Below are positions 1-7,840 of a stretch of 64,000 nt of DNA, in pieces. This DNA comes from CBDDKW01 sp965230425 (GTDB lineage: Bacteria; Pseudomonadota; Gammaproteobacteria; UBA1113): positions 62,001 to 126,000 of the forward strand of contig CBDDKW010000002.1 of NCBI GenBank assembly GCA_965230425.1, written 5' to 3'. Both the position numbers and the translations under genes were made by a program. Position 1 is the stretch's first letter. Every line of letters begins with the position of its first letter. The notes beneath the pieces are model-generated. The model ran no database searches. It was given only the letters and a program-made list of their open reading frames with translations, and was not told the DNA's origin.

Positions 1-557
1 TTTAACATTCCTTTTGCGAACTTAGCTTTGGATATTACAGGTGCATTGAAGTATTCTGCAAGCTTTCTGGTTTGGGGGTCTTCTGCATGAATATATACAT
101 GTGGAAGGTTAGAGTAGTTAATAAAACCAGTCTGCAAATCAATACATACATCTGCTTTCGAAAAAACCTCAGTTGTAAAAATATGTGCCATACGTGCTGC
201 ATGGCTGCCAGTCTTAGCACCAGGAAAACAACTATCTAAGTCGATTCCTCCTGGTAGGTCGCGTGAACGATTTATAAGGCCGTAAACATTCAGGACAGGG
301 ACGAGTATTAAGGTGCCAGATAATTTCTTTAGCATATTTAGGTTCAATAAACGATTAATTATTTCCGTACCATTGAGTTCGTTGCCATGCATTGCCGCAG
401 TAACTAGTAGACAAGGGCCGGGTTTTTTACCATGAATAACTTTAATCGGCATATATAGAGGTGCACAACTAAATAGTTCAGGTAATGGTAGACCCAATGA
501 TATATTTTCGCCAGGATGAATTATCTCGTTACAAATTTTAAGTGCTGAGTTTTTCAT
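1..557 (-). CDS. Succinylglutamate desuccinylase/aspartoacylase-family protein, partial, with altered active-site residues
   Basis: The gene runs off the left edge, so only the N-terminal ~185 residues are visible. I translated it by hand from the ATG at 557. The family is a set of M14-like zinc deacylases that cut N-acyl amino acids. The first zinc motif is intact (AAMHGNELNG, H57 and E60). The later segment reads CIDLQTGFINYSNLP where relatives usually have DLHTG...NLP, so the third zinc-ligand His is Gln here (CAG codon, about residue 142). The usual DLNR.FPG reads DLDSCFPG. The fold therefore looks kept but catalysis may be lost or changed. An earlier in-frame ATG at 570 is followed by a stop, so 557 is the first usable start. 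Family assignment is fairly sure; the substrate is unknown. Confidence 0.75.
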   Translation of the reverse strand, partial: MKNSALKICNEIIHPGENISLGLPLPELFSCAPLYMPIKVIHGKKPGPCLLVTAAMHGNELNGTEIINRLLNLNMLKKLSGTLILVPVLNVYGLINRSRDLPGGIDLDSCFPGAKTGSHAARMAHIFTTEVFSKADVCIDLQTGFINYSNLPHVYIHAEDPQTRKLAEYFNAPVISKAKFAKGML

Positions 558-895
558 TCTCTTATCCCATATTGTATTTATACTAAACGTATATGTTAAT
601 GGTTTATAATCTACAATATAAATGTTGTTAAATTAGTTTATTTATCACTAGTTTTTGAAGTAATACAGATTATTAATTACGGACACATAACATATTGTAT
701 GTTTGATGATATTTAAAAAATAACAAATTGAATAGATTCAATAGAAGTTTTCATTATTATAATGATTATGAAAAAAGATGCAAGTTTGAATATATTGTTA
801 ACTTACGTTGGTAGGATCTTTAAAATAATTTGCAATAATCAATAGTGCGAAGATACTCCAATCTTTTCTGCAAAAGTTACATGCCCAGGAAATAC

Positions 896-923
896 AAAGG
901 GAAGAGTAAAAACTCTTCCCTTT
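896..923. terminator. Terminator-like perfect 12-bp hairpin
   Basis: The two arms (896-907 and 912-923, AAAGGGAAGAGT and its complement) pair perfectly around an AAAA loop. It lies about 190 bases past the icmX stop. No long T run follows on either strand, so a terminator role is likely but not certain. Confidence 0.45.
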
Positions 924-944
924 GCATATTTAATGAAAGAAATC

Positions 945-1093
945 TTTCCCGCTTGCGGGGGAGTCAGAAGTGCTGGGGTTTCCCAAGGGGAGAACGCAAG
1001 CTCCCCTTGGGGCAACCTCAGCATGAGTTTCCCGCGCAGGCGAAATCATACTAAGAAACAATCTCAGTCGCTTGCCGCCGAGTTGTTGAATCG
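945..1093. repeat. Dispersed repeat family A, copy 1
   Basis: Shared blocks are CGCTTGCGG, AGTGCTGGGGTTTCC, GCGCAGGCGAAA, a GAAACAATCTC block and CCGCCGAGTTGTTGAA. Copies 2 (3281-3410) and 3 (7138-7230) show the same blocks in the same order. Copy 1 has about 46 extra bases, including an 11-bp hairpin (982-992 with 1001-1011), between two GTTTCC boundaries. This suggests an insertion into an older unit. Confidence 0.55.
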
Positions 1094-1109
1094 TAGTAAC
1101 ATTCATTAT

Positions 1110-2114
1110 CTAGTTACTGCCAGTATTACCTGTTGTTGAACCTGTGCTACTACTACTACTAACGTTTTGTGCTGCAGCACCTGCGGCACGACGTAGTGAA
1201 TTCATTTGAGTTTTATTCACTTGTAGCATTTGTAAGTTTAATGTTGCCATGGTTGCATTAAGTTGTTCTAACTGCATGCGGTTAGCGAACATTTCATAGC
1301 GCATTTCAGCTAATAGAATGAGCATCTCTTTTTGTGCATCTGCAGGCGTTGCTGTATTGACAATATTAGTGAGCCAGGTATTGCTTAAACGACGATTAGC
1401 GGTGTAAGCATCTAATTCTAATGGGCTAGCTGGTGAGGCATTGCCTGGTAAGGTAATGCCACTTGTTGCTTGTCGCTCTTGCAGCAATCCATATAAAGCA
1501 TTCATACCCACTGATTGATACGCCACATAAGAACCAAAGGCAGCTTGGTAAGCTTTAACAGCATTGGTATTAGTTTTTAAGGTTGCGGCATCCAATTGGT
1601 ATTCAGGCACACCATTACCACCGAGTAATTGGATTAACGCTTGCGCTTGTTTCCATTGAGTACTACCACTGGTGATGTTCGGTGTTTGCAGTAGCGTGGC
1701 AATAGAGTAGGTATCCGCACTACCACCATTGCCTTGTTGTAGGCTGGTTACTTGAGCGGCTAGTTCATTTTGAATTTTACCAGCTTTGGTAGCGGTCATA
1801 TTCATTGCGGCGGTGGCTGCTTGGTTACTTGAGTTTAAAACTAATTGTGGTACTTTAGCGCTGACAATACCGCGGGTAGAGTCTGCTTGCATCACATCAG
1901 CATAATTTAATTTGGTAGTGAAGAACTGCTGAATTTGTGTTGAGATATTATTAATGGCTGTTGTCAGCGTGCTACAACAGCTGCCCAGCGTACCTTGAGG
2001 TGTATCAGCATTTGCAGTATTAATACCGGTCATGCTGGCTGTAGTAACAACCCCAACTAAACCAATACCAGCAGCAATGCCTGCGATACGTTTTTTTGAT
2101 TTCATCATGCTCAT
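1110..2114 (-). CDS. icmX: Dot/Icm secretion system protein IcmX
   Basis: The 334-residue protein starts with a Sec-type signal (MSMMKSKKRIAGIAAG, then a hydrophobic run ending near TANADTP). This fits IcmX, which is exported to the periplasm and needed for Dot/Icm function. The rest is a helical domain rich in Ala, Gln, Asn and Thr (repeated TLNLQMLQVNK-like heptads near the C-terminus) with a Ser/Gly tail. A CC pair follows the signal (GSCCSTL). The start is backed by GGGAGA five bases upstream. It is the last gene of a leftward icmW - unknown - icmX operon, matching the icmWX linkage known in Legionella and Coxiella. The identification rests on context plus signal and composition, as IcmX is poorly conserved. 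Confidence 0.85.
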   Translation of the reverse strand: MSMMKSKKRIAGIAAGIGLVGVVTTASMTGINTANADTPQGTLGSCCSTLTTAINNISTQIQQFFTTKLNYADVMQADSTRGIVSAKVPQLVLNSSNQAATAAMNMTATKAGKIQNELAAQVTSLQQGNGGSADTYSIATLLQTPNITSGSTQWKQAQALIQLLGGNGVPEYQLDAATLKTNTNAVKAYQAAFGSYVAYQSVGMNALYGLLQERQATSGITLPGNASPASPLELDAYTANRRLSNTWLTNIVNTATPADAQKEMLILLAEMRYEMFANRMQLEQLNATMATLNLQMLQVNKTQMNSLRRAAGAAAQNVSSSSSTGSTTGNTGSN

Positions 2115-2212
2115 TCTTATCTCCCTAAGTTAACGTGACATTTAAAAGAAACTTTTTTTGCAGATCTGCGTCTTGCTTGTTTTACATGGCTATAGTTTCT
2201 ATGAGATGAGTT

Positions 2213-2695
2213 TTAAAACCCGTAATCATAGCCTGAAGAACCTGAACCGCTGCTACCACTTCCACCACTGCCATTGCTACCACTGCCGGTATTATTACCT
2301 TCATTAGAGAAGCCAGAAATATTATTTGGCGTGATTGTGACAGGCTGTTGTACTGTTTGTGGTTGTTGCTGTTGTTGTGTAGTGCTTGGTGCCGTTGTTG
2401 GTTGTGCTGTGGTTGTTGTATGCTGGACTTGTGGTATTTGCGGTGCTTGTTGACCGGAGGTAACCGCATTAGCTGATTGTTGAATTTGCTTTAACGTATT
2501 ATTGAATTGCTGTTGTTGTGCAGCATTGTTTTGCTGAATCATTTGTACGGATTTGTTCACATCTGCTTTATTCTGCTGCAATTGCTGTTGCATCTGTGCT
2601 TCAATTTGGCTATTTGTTGCTGCCATAGCTAAGACCGGTAGCACAGTACAAAACGTACCTACAAGCAAGTATTTCATATCAATCTTAAACATCAT
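2213..2695 (-). CDS. Gln-rich exported protein inserted between icmW and icmX
   Basis: I do not recognise a family. The 160-residue product has a signal peptide (KYLLVGTFCTVLPVLAMA, probable cleavage after AMA). A Gln/Asn-rich helical stretch of about 60 residues follows, with many QQ and QQQ runs. Then comes a Pro/Thr/Gln linker and a tail of Gly/Ser repeats ending in YDYGF. The ATG at 2695 overlaps the end of icmW by 11 bases, so translation is probably coupled. A second start at 2677 would give a tidier signal peptide. Its place inside the operon suggests a periplasmic or surface role in the Dot/Icm machine, perhaps with IcmX; this is inference. The low-complexity sequence makes homology hard to judge. 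Confidence 0.7.
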   Translation of the reverse strand: MMFKIDMKYLLVGTFCTVLPVLAMAATNSQIEAQMQQQLQQNKADVNKSVQMIQQNNAAQQQQFNNTLKQIQQSANAVTSGQQAPQIPQVQHTTTTAQPTTAPSTTQQQQQPQTVQQPVTITPNNISGFSNEGNNTGSGSNGSGGSGSSGSGSSGYDYGF

Positions 2696-3134
2696 CAGCC
2701 TCCAATGCTTTTAAAACTAAGTCAAATCGCTCCGTGGAAAAAACTCTTGCTAATAAACGTAGGCGCTCAAACACGATATTGCGGCGTAAAAATAAGCCAG
2801 GTGTATCGTCGTTACTTTCGCTGACTTCCTCTGCATGAATGAGTAATTTTGATGCAGCCCCAGGGTGAGCAGTATCTAAACACTGTAGTAGACGCAAAGC
2901 ACGTCCAGATTTGATGTTACAACACAGTTGAATAAACTGGTCTTCCCGACCTAATTCATAGTTGCCAATGTGATCAAGTTGTTCACTTAAGCGTACGATG
3001 GCTTGTTCTAATTCTGGATCGCCATCTAATGTCCAATCTTCGACACCCTCCATGAACGAAACTACTCGATAGATCATAGGATCAGAATAATCTCGCCAAA
3101 AACGGTGTACTTCATCATGACTTAAATCGGGCAT
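2685..3134 (-). CDS. icmW: Dot/Icm type IV adaptor IcmW
   Basis: IcmW is a small acidic cytosolic chaperone. It pairs with IcmS and docks a subset of effectors onto the IcmO/DotL coupling protein. The sequence shows the family hallmarks: MPDLSHDEVHRFWRDYSDP at the start, YRVVSFMEGVEDWTLD, IKSGRALRLLQCLDTAHPG, and RRNIVFERLRLLARVF. I chose the ATG at 3134 because family members begin MPDLSH. An upstream in-frame ATG at 3152 adds six residues, and neither has a clear ribosome-binding site. Length is then 149 residues, usual for IcmW. It is the first gene of the leftward icmW-icmX operon. Confidence 0.95.
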   Translation of the reverse strand: MPDLSHDEVHRFWRDYSDPMIYRVVSFMEGVEDWTLDGDPELEQAIVRLSEQLDHIGNYELGREDQFIQLCCNIKSGRALRLLQCLDTAHPGAASKLLIHAEEVSESNDDTPGLFLRRNIVFERLRLLARVFSTERFDLVLKALEADDV

Positions 3135-3822
3135 CTTAAGTAGCGCTCGCATTATTAATATATATTAGAGACAACTATAGAGGTCTCAGTTGCGTTTCGC
3201 AAGAATTTTTGTTCGTTGAGCTTCCCAAAAATTTTTTAAAGAGTTAGAGCTAAAGAAGTGGCTGTCCTGTGTTAACGGGGAAGTTAAAGCGCTGGGGTGA
3301 GCTAAGTTGAGCCTGTTTGCTGCTTTCGGGTCGATCTCGGCATAGGTTTTCTGCACAGAAGAAATATGCTAGGAAACGGTCTCGAGCACAAGCGACTTAG
3401 TTATTGAACTTACATACAAAATTAACGGATATTTTGGCGCTTGATTGGGAAAGTTAATGATAGTTGGTTTTAAATTATACTACTCAACTTTTATTTCTAC
3501 GCTGTTTTGCACATATTAGGTAGCCGTTAAGTAAATTTTATCGTTGTGTAAGTTTTAACAATTTCATCCTTATGTGTTAGATTGATTATCTACAAGTCGC
3601 TAAATAAAATAATATCTAGTTCCAGCCAAGTGCAACGTATTTAACGTATGAATAAACTCAATATTTCATGAGATGAGATATATTATGTCGCATTATATTA
3701 GTATGTTTTTATTATACGATGCGTCATGGTTTTCTCGAGCCTACATTAGTGAGCCATACTCGACTAGTGGCCTTATGCCTTAATCAAAGATAATGAAATT
3801 AATTCTATATAAGGGGTATATC
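3135..3822. other. Intergenic region between icmW and a divergent large gene
   Basis: About 690 bases without a convincing gene. It must hold the icmW promoter (leftward) and that of the large unknown gene (rightward). It contains repeat family A copy 2. I found no 11-bp-spaced CTTAA/TTTAA pair of the PmrA type here. Confidence 0.4.
3281..3410. repeat. Dispersed repeat family A, copy 2
   Basis: This diverged copy keeps the AAGCGCTGGGG block at its left. At its right it keeps GTTTTCTGCACAGAAGAAAT, GCTAGGAAACGGTCTC and GCGACTTAGTTATTGAA blocks in the same order as copies at 945-1093 and 7138-7230. It is the least similar of the three. Confidence 0.4.
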
Positions 3823-6800
3823 ATGTTTCCAAGAAAAAAACTAACACTCGAACAACAGATAGTTAAATCACGTAAGGGGCCAATTACATTATTTTTAAAT
3901 AATCTATTATCCAATGAAATACTCACGAAACTACAAAAAATGTTCACATTGCCTATAGGTAGTAAAGCGAGTTTAGGTGTTATGGGCATTGGAAATGAAA
4001 CTATAGTTACAGTGCATTCAAATAATAGCTTAAAAGTTCAGTCCATGTGGTTCGACTTAAGCTTAACTCAACAGATGGTTAATGAACTAAATGTTGTGAT
4101 GTCAAAATTTCTTCCAAGTTGTAACGAATCGATTTGTTTATTAGATATGCTTATACCGCATTACACAAAAGAAGAGTGTATAAAGAGTATAAGGCCGGGT
4201 ATTCAAGCAAAAATCGACTCTACATTCAATTTAACATTACCATCAGATGAAAGAAAAATTGTCGTATTGTTTGCCCGATTACTAGATGAAGTCGATGCCT
4301 CCAGGCAATTAAGTGCTCACTATTTTTATCACAGTAAAGCACCCTATAAACATAAGTTTTGGTTAGATTTCTCTAGAACAAAAGGTTTAGAAGCAACCGC
4401 TGGTACGAGAACATTCACACAGTATATGTTACAAATAGCGTATGGTTTAAATCTTGTGAAGTATAGCCAAACTACAACAATCGATGAAGCTTTGATTCGC
4501 ATCCAAAAATATTTTAGCACAAGTAATAAAAAAAGCTTATTTGTCTTTTATGAGTTTCCTTATGAATACGCATTTGGTAGAAGAATAATGGGAAAATTAT
4601 TGTACCACATTATGTTAATACCTAATATTGATGTGCTTATTGCGATGCAGATTCATAGGGATCCACACGGTTTCGATTGGGAATGGTTTTATGGTAGTGA
4701 TGGTAGGTTTCAACTAATAGATGTCGGTTTGGTTACAGAGCAGGAAGCACAGGCAATAATCACCAGATATTCAAGTACTAGCACTGTGACGCAAAAAAAC
4801 GTACGTGACTTAGTTAGTATAATGCCTAACAATTTCCCTCTGGTATATACATTGATAGGTGCATATATGGCAGAACATTTACTCGATGTGAATAAGTTTA
4901 TTGCACTGTATCAGCAAGTGAATGCTACGGTATTAGAAAGTCCAAGTAGTCGGTTATTACCCTCTACAGTTGATGTGGATATTGTTTTAATAAATATTTG
5001 GTTTATCATTAAAGAGCAGTTACGACACAAATGTCCTGTCGCTATTACATTACTAGAGTATGCCGCTTTATTATCTGATCATGCAATAGATGAAATAATA
5101 CTTAGAATATTACTGATATTTGAAAGCTCTTTGATTGGCAATACTGACGATATATATTTACAGGTAAAAGAATGCTTAATGAGCTACTCGCTTATTCGGT
5201 TTAATGAAAAGAGCCAAATGGTTTATTTTGAAGAAACAGTACTAAGTATAGTATATCATAAGATACCAGAGGAACAGAGATATATAAAGACCGCTAAATT
5301 GGCGTTTATACTTCCTCATATTTATTTACAACAACTTAAATATTGTTCTAATTTTGCAATATGCGCACTTGCGATTAGAAAATCTACTCACATTGACGGT
5401 TTGGGTCATTCTTTATATTCCCATTTATGTCATAATAGTTCGCTTGTAAATAGTTGCTATAGTATTGATGTAACCGAATGTTTAAGGCTTCCTTCGCACG
5501 CAGTGATAAATTCGTTCCTTGAACGCAAAGAGATGATACAAACACCTACAGGCGGTGCTATGCTGCTTGCAGAGTCGATAGGAGTGTATACCGATTATGA
5601 AGAGGATGGTATTTATGTCCATGAAAGATTGAGGACAGAATCATTACAAAGGCTTTTCTACGCTCAAACACTTTACTATGGTGCAAGTCATCCTGAGTTG
5701 GCGAATACTTTGAATTATTTAGCTATGGCTAAAAGTCGCGTTGTAAATTATGGATATTTCTATCTAGTTAATAGAGAGCTTTATAAGGATGTACTCGAAG
5801 ATTATCAACATGCCCTTGCATTAATGGAGTATAGCTTTAGTTCAGATAATCCAGCGCTTTTAGGCATATTAAAGAATTTAGTGTTTACTTATTATGTTTT
5901 GATTCAACATGGCTTTCATTTAGGAGACAGGTTACAAGAGTGCATAGAGCGCATTAAACAAATAAGAAAACTTTACCCAGATTTTTTCTATAGTATTCGC
6001 TTGATGGATAACAAACAAACGCAGTTAGTAACTGGAAATAACCAGGTTTCAGTTTATACAGAAAATTATCATGAATCTACGTTTGAGCTTAGCTCTTTGG
6101 ATGCTGCTTTTCAACGAAAACTAACTTGTGGGGCATCGTGCGACATTATTGATACGAGTAAAGAAATTTCACATGGTCAGTGGGATCGTAAGGTTTTGAT
6201 ACATCCTCTAACTGGTGCCCCAGTTTTTAGGTATCGAGTTTATAATGATAAGAACGTGGAGCTTGGTTCTGCTGATTTTTATCAACATCCATTATTATGT
6301 CGTTCAGAGGATGCAACTCAACATAATGTATTTAATCAGCGTGGAGTATTGATAGATACTGAGCTAGATGAAGTTTTGACAACGATTGATGATATCTGTC
6401 TTGCTTTGCCGCCAACATATGTACAACAGTTAGTAGCCGCTTCTTATGAAGCAGCAAAGCATGGTTCAATACGAGGGGTTGCTAATATTGTGCAGACTAT
6501 TTGCAATCCTCATCAATGTGATACTGTACCGAATTATTTACGTAATTATGTTTATTACTTGACTTATTTTGGCTTATATTTCGCGACAAGTTTTGCTCAG
6601 CATATGCATAATCTTCGCATGGCTAGTGAGCCAGATAATAACAGCAGTATTGAGGATATAATTGTAACGGCGACAAGCCACGCAATAAAAGAAGTGGGTG
6701 TCATTGTTGCCGCAAATTTTGTAATTAATAATATTTGTAGGGCGGTGTCCTGGGCAGGTACAAAAACTGAGCAGATTGGTTGGTCGCGATCTACTCGTGC

Positions 6801-7044
6801 TCTGCAATGGTTGGGAATGCATGGGAGTGCAGTAGTATTTGGTGTGCAAGGGTACCGAAGTGGTGTAGTTGAGACAGGGTTACGTTTGGCTAGTGGTATT
6901 ATTGCTGAAAAAAGCGTTACTGAGACTGGATTACGTATTTATGGCAGATTTTTTAAAGCTGCCGATAATGAAGTCAATAGTGGTCATAAAGAAAACTCAG
7001 GATGCCCAACTTATCCAAGAACTATGCGTAAAAAGCATTGCTGA
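3823..7044 (+). CDS. Large protein with degenerate NB-ARC-like and TPR-like regions
   Basis: The ATG at 3823 has AAGGGG six bases upstream and is better than the in-frame ATG at 3793; the product is 1,073 residues. Residues ~120-400 follow the order of a STAND/NB-ARC ATPase. A strand-one segment (RKIVVLFARLLDEVDASRQL) sits where a P-loop would be but lacks GxxGxGKT. HYFYHSKAPYKHKFWLDF and a Walker-B-like KSLFVFYEF come next. Then come EEAQAIITRYS and NNFPLVYTLIGAYMAEH, like the xLPLAL.iGayl motif. Residues ~620-720 resemble kinesin-light-chain TPRs (GASHPELANTLNYLA, YQHALALMEYSFSSDNPAL). The C-terminal 150 residues are hydrophobic in places. Nucleotide binding is probably lost. It sits between icmW and icmV, so a secretion-related or effector role is possible but unproven. 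Confidence 0.6.
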   Translation: MFPRKKLTLEQQIVKSRKGPITLFLNNLLSNEILTKLQKMFTLPIGSKASLGVMGIGNETIVTVHSNNSLKVQSMWFDLSLTQQMVNELNVVMSKFLPSCNESICLLDMLIPHYTKEECIKSIRPGIQAKIDSTFNLTLPSDERKIVVLFARLLDEVDASRQLSAHYFYHSKAPYKHKFWLDFSRTKGLEATAGTRTFTQYMLQIAYGLNLVKYSQTTTIDEALIRIQKYFSTSNKKSLFVFYEFPYEYAFGRRIMGKLLYHIMLIPNIDVLIAMQIHRDPHGFDWEWFYGSDGRFQLIDVGLVTEQEAQAIITRYSSTSTVTQKNVRDLVSIMPNNFPLVYTLIGAYMAEHLLDVNKFIALYQQVNATVLESPSSRLLPSTVDVDIVLINIWFIIKEQLRHKCPVAITLLEYAALLSDHAIDEIILRILLIFESSLIGNTDDIYLQVKECLMSYSLIRFNEKSQMVYFEETVLSIVYHKIPEEQRYIKTAKLAFILPHIYLQQLKYCSNFAICALAIRKSTHIDGLGHSLYSHLCHNSSLVNSCYSIDVTECLRLPSHAVINSFLERKEMIQTPTGGAMLLAESIGVYTDYEEDGIYVHERLRTESLQRLFYAQTLYYGASHPELANTLNYLAMAKSRVVNYGYFYLVNRELYKDVLEDYQHALALMEYSFSSDNPALLGILKNLVFTYYVLIQHGFHLGDRLQECIERIKQIRKLYPDFFYSIRLMDNKQTQLVTGNNQVSVYTENYHESTFELSSLDAAFQRKLTCGASCDIIDTSKEISHGQWDRKVLIHPLTGAPVFRYRVYNDKNVELGSADFYQHPLLCRSEDATQHNVFNQRGVLIDTELDEVLTTIDDICLALPPTYVQQLVAASYEAAKHGSIRGVANIVQTICNPHQCDTVPNYLRNYVYYLTYFGLYFATSFAQHMHNLRMASEPDNNSSIEDIIVTATSHAIKEVGVIVAANFVINNICRAVSWAGTKTEQIGWSRSTRALQWLGMHGSAVVFGVQGYRSGVVETGLRLASGIIAEKSVTETGLRIYGRFFKAADNEVNSGHKENSGCPTYPRTMRKKHC

Positions 7045-7381
7045 GGTTTTGTTAAATTATAGTCAAGACTATTTGTCTCAAATTTGAACGAATATTTAGT
7101 TGACAACTGAAGCGGTAATTTTAAAGTAAGAAATCACCCTCGCTTGCAAGGTAGTCAAAAGCGTTGGGTTTCCTGCGCAGGCGAAACCATATCAGGAAAC
7201 AATTTGATCGTTTGCGGCTGAGTTGCTGAAGCTCAGGAACTAGCATTTACAAAATGTCCATATTGTGAATTACTCAAGGAGAAGAGAAGCCCTTGTTGAA
7301 GGCTATGCTGCCATGTATGATGAGAAGTTATGATTTGCTAGGCATAGCTGCCTGAGTGTTGATTGTAGATGGGAGAGTAGC
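7045..7381. other. Intergenic region upstream of icmV with repeat family A copy 3
   Basis: About 340 bases. Repeat copy 3 occupies 7138-7230. The icmV-dotA promoter should lie after it, but I see no strong sigma-70 box. A small inverted repeat (AGGCA-TAGC-TGCCT, 7340-7353) lies 28 bases before the icmV start. Confidence 0.35.
7138..7230. repeat. Dispersed repeat family A, copy 3
   Basis: This is the shortest copy. It reads CCTCGCTTGCAAGG, AAAAGCGTTGGGTTTCC, TGCGCAGGCGAAACC, AGGAAACAATTTGATCG and GCGGCTGAGTTGCTGAA, without the internal 46-base hairpin segment found in copy 1. Confidence 0.55.
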
Positions 7382-7840
7382 ATGGGCATAGGTACCGGCG
7401 TCGGCCGTGAAATCAAAAAAACCTTTAAGTCATTTGTTGACGTACCCTCATGGTTGGGTTATCGCAGCATTAAACATTATTTCAAAGGTATCAAAAGCAC
7501 CGGTAAAGATTACTTTACGCCGAAACAATCCGACGTTACAGAAGAATTTGCCGAGGCAGCACAACGTTTTAATCTCTCGGAAGAAGAGATACAAAAGCGT
7601 CAATCGGCGTTACTGCGTCTGTCTTTATTTTATTTTGGTTTATTTGTAGTCATTTTAGGTTATGCGGTTTTCTTGGCTTTTGATGGTGTATTACGTGGTT
7701 TTATTATTGCCGTGGTTGTTTCTCTATTGGCCTTAGCGAATGCTTTTCGTCATCATTTTTGGTACTTTCAAATTAAGCAACGTAAACTCGGTTGTACTGT
7801 TAAAGAATGGTACAACTCAGCGATGGGAGGTAAATCCTAA
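7382..7840 (+). CDS. icmV: Dot/Icm secretion system protein IcmV
   Basis: IcmV is a small inner-membrane protein of the Dot/Icm machine, usually encoded just before dotA as here. The 152-residue product has a basic/polar N-terminus (GREIKKTFKSFVDVPSWLGY). Two adjacent membrane helices follow at residues ~80-125 (LSLFYFGLFVVILGYAVFLAF and FIIAVVVSLLALANAF), then a short basic tail with HHFWYFQIKQRKLGCTVKEW. GGGAG lies six bases before the ATG. The stop overlaps the first dotA start by one base (TAATG), so the two are translationally coupled. Confidence 0.92.
   Translation: MGIGTGVGREIKKTFKSFVDVPSWLGYRSIKHYFKGIKSTGKDYFTPKQSDVTEEFAEAAQRFNLSEEEIQKRQSALLRLSLFYFGLFVVILGYAVFLAFDGVLRGFIIAVVVSLLALANAFRHHFWYFQIKQRKLGCTVKEWYNSAMGGKS

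Larger units (their letters stand above)
558..1109. other. Intergenic region with hairpins and a dispersed repeat, no gene seen
   Basis: This gap lies between the divergently oriented ends of the aspartoacylase-like gene and icmX. The left half is very AT-rich and probably holds the promoter of the leftward gene. The right half holds a strong hairpin (896-923) and a copy of a dispersed repeat (945-1093). The short ORFs that can be read here lie inside these repeats and look like chance. Confidence 0.5.

Noticed and set aside
845..1139. Short overlapping ORFs on both strands between the aspartoacylase-like gene and icmX
   Set aside because: They run through hairpins and repeat family A, have no ribosome-binding sites and are mutually overlapping.
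6869..7087. 72-codon ORF overlapping the 3' end of the NB-ARC-like gene
   Set aside because: It is a shadow frame without a ribosome-binding site and the large frame runs on intact to its own stop.
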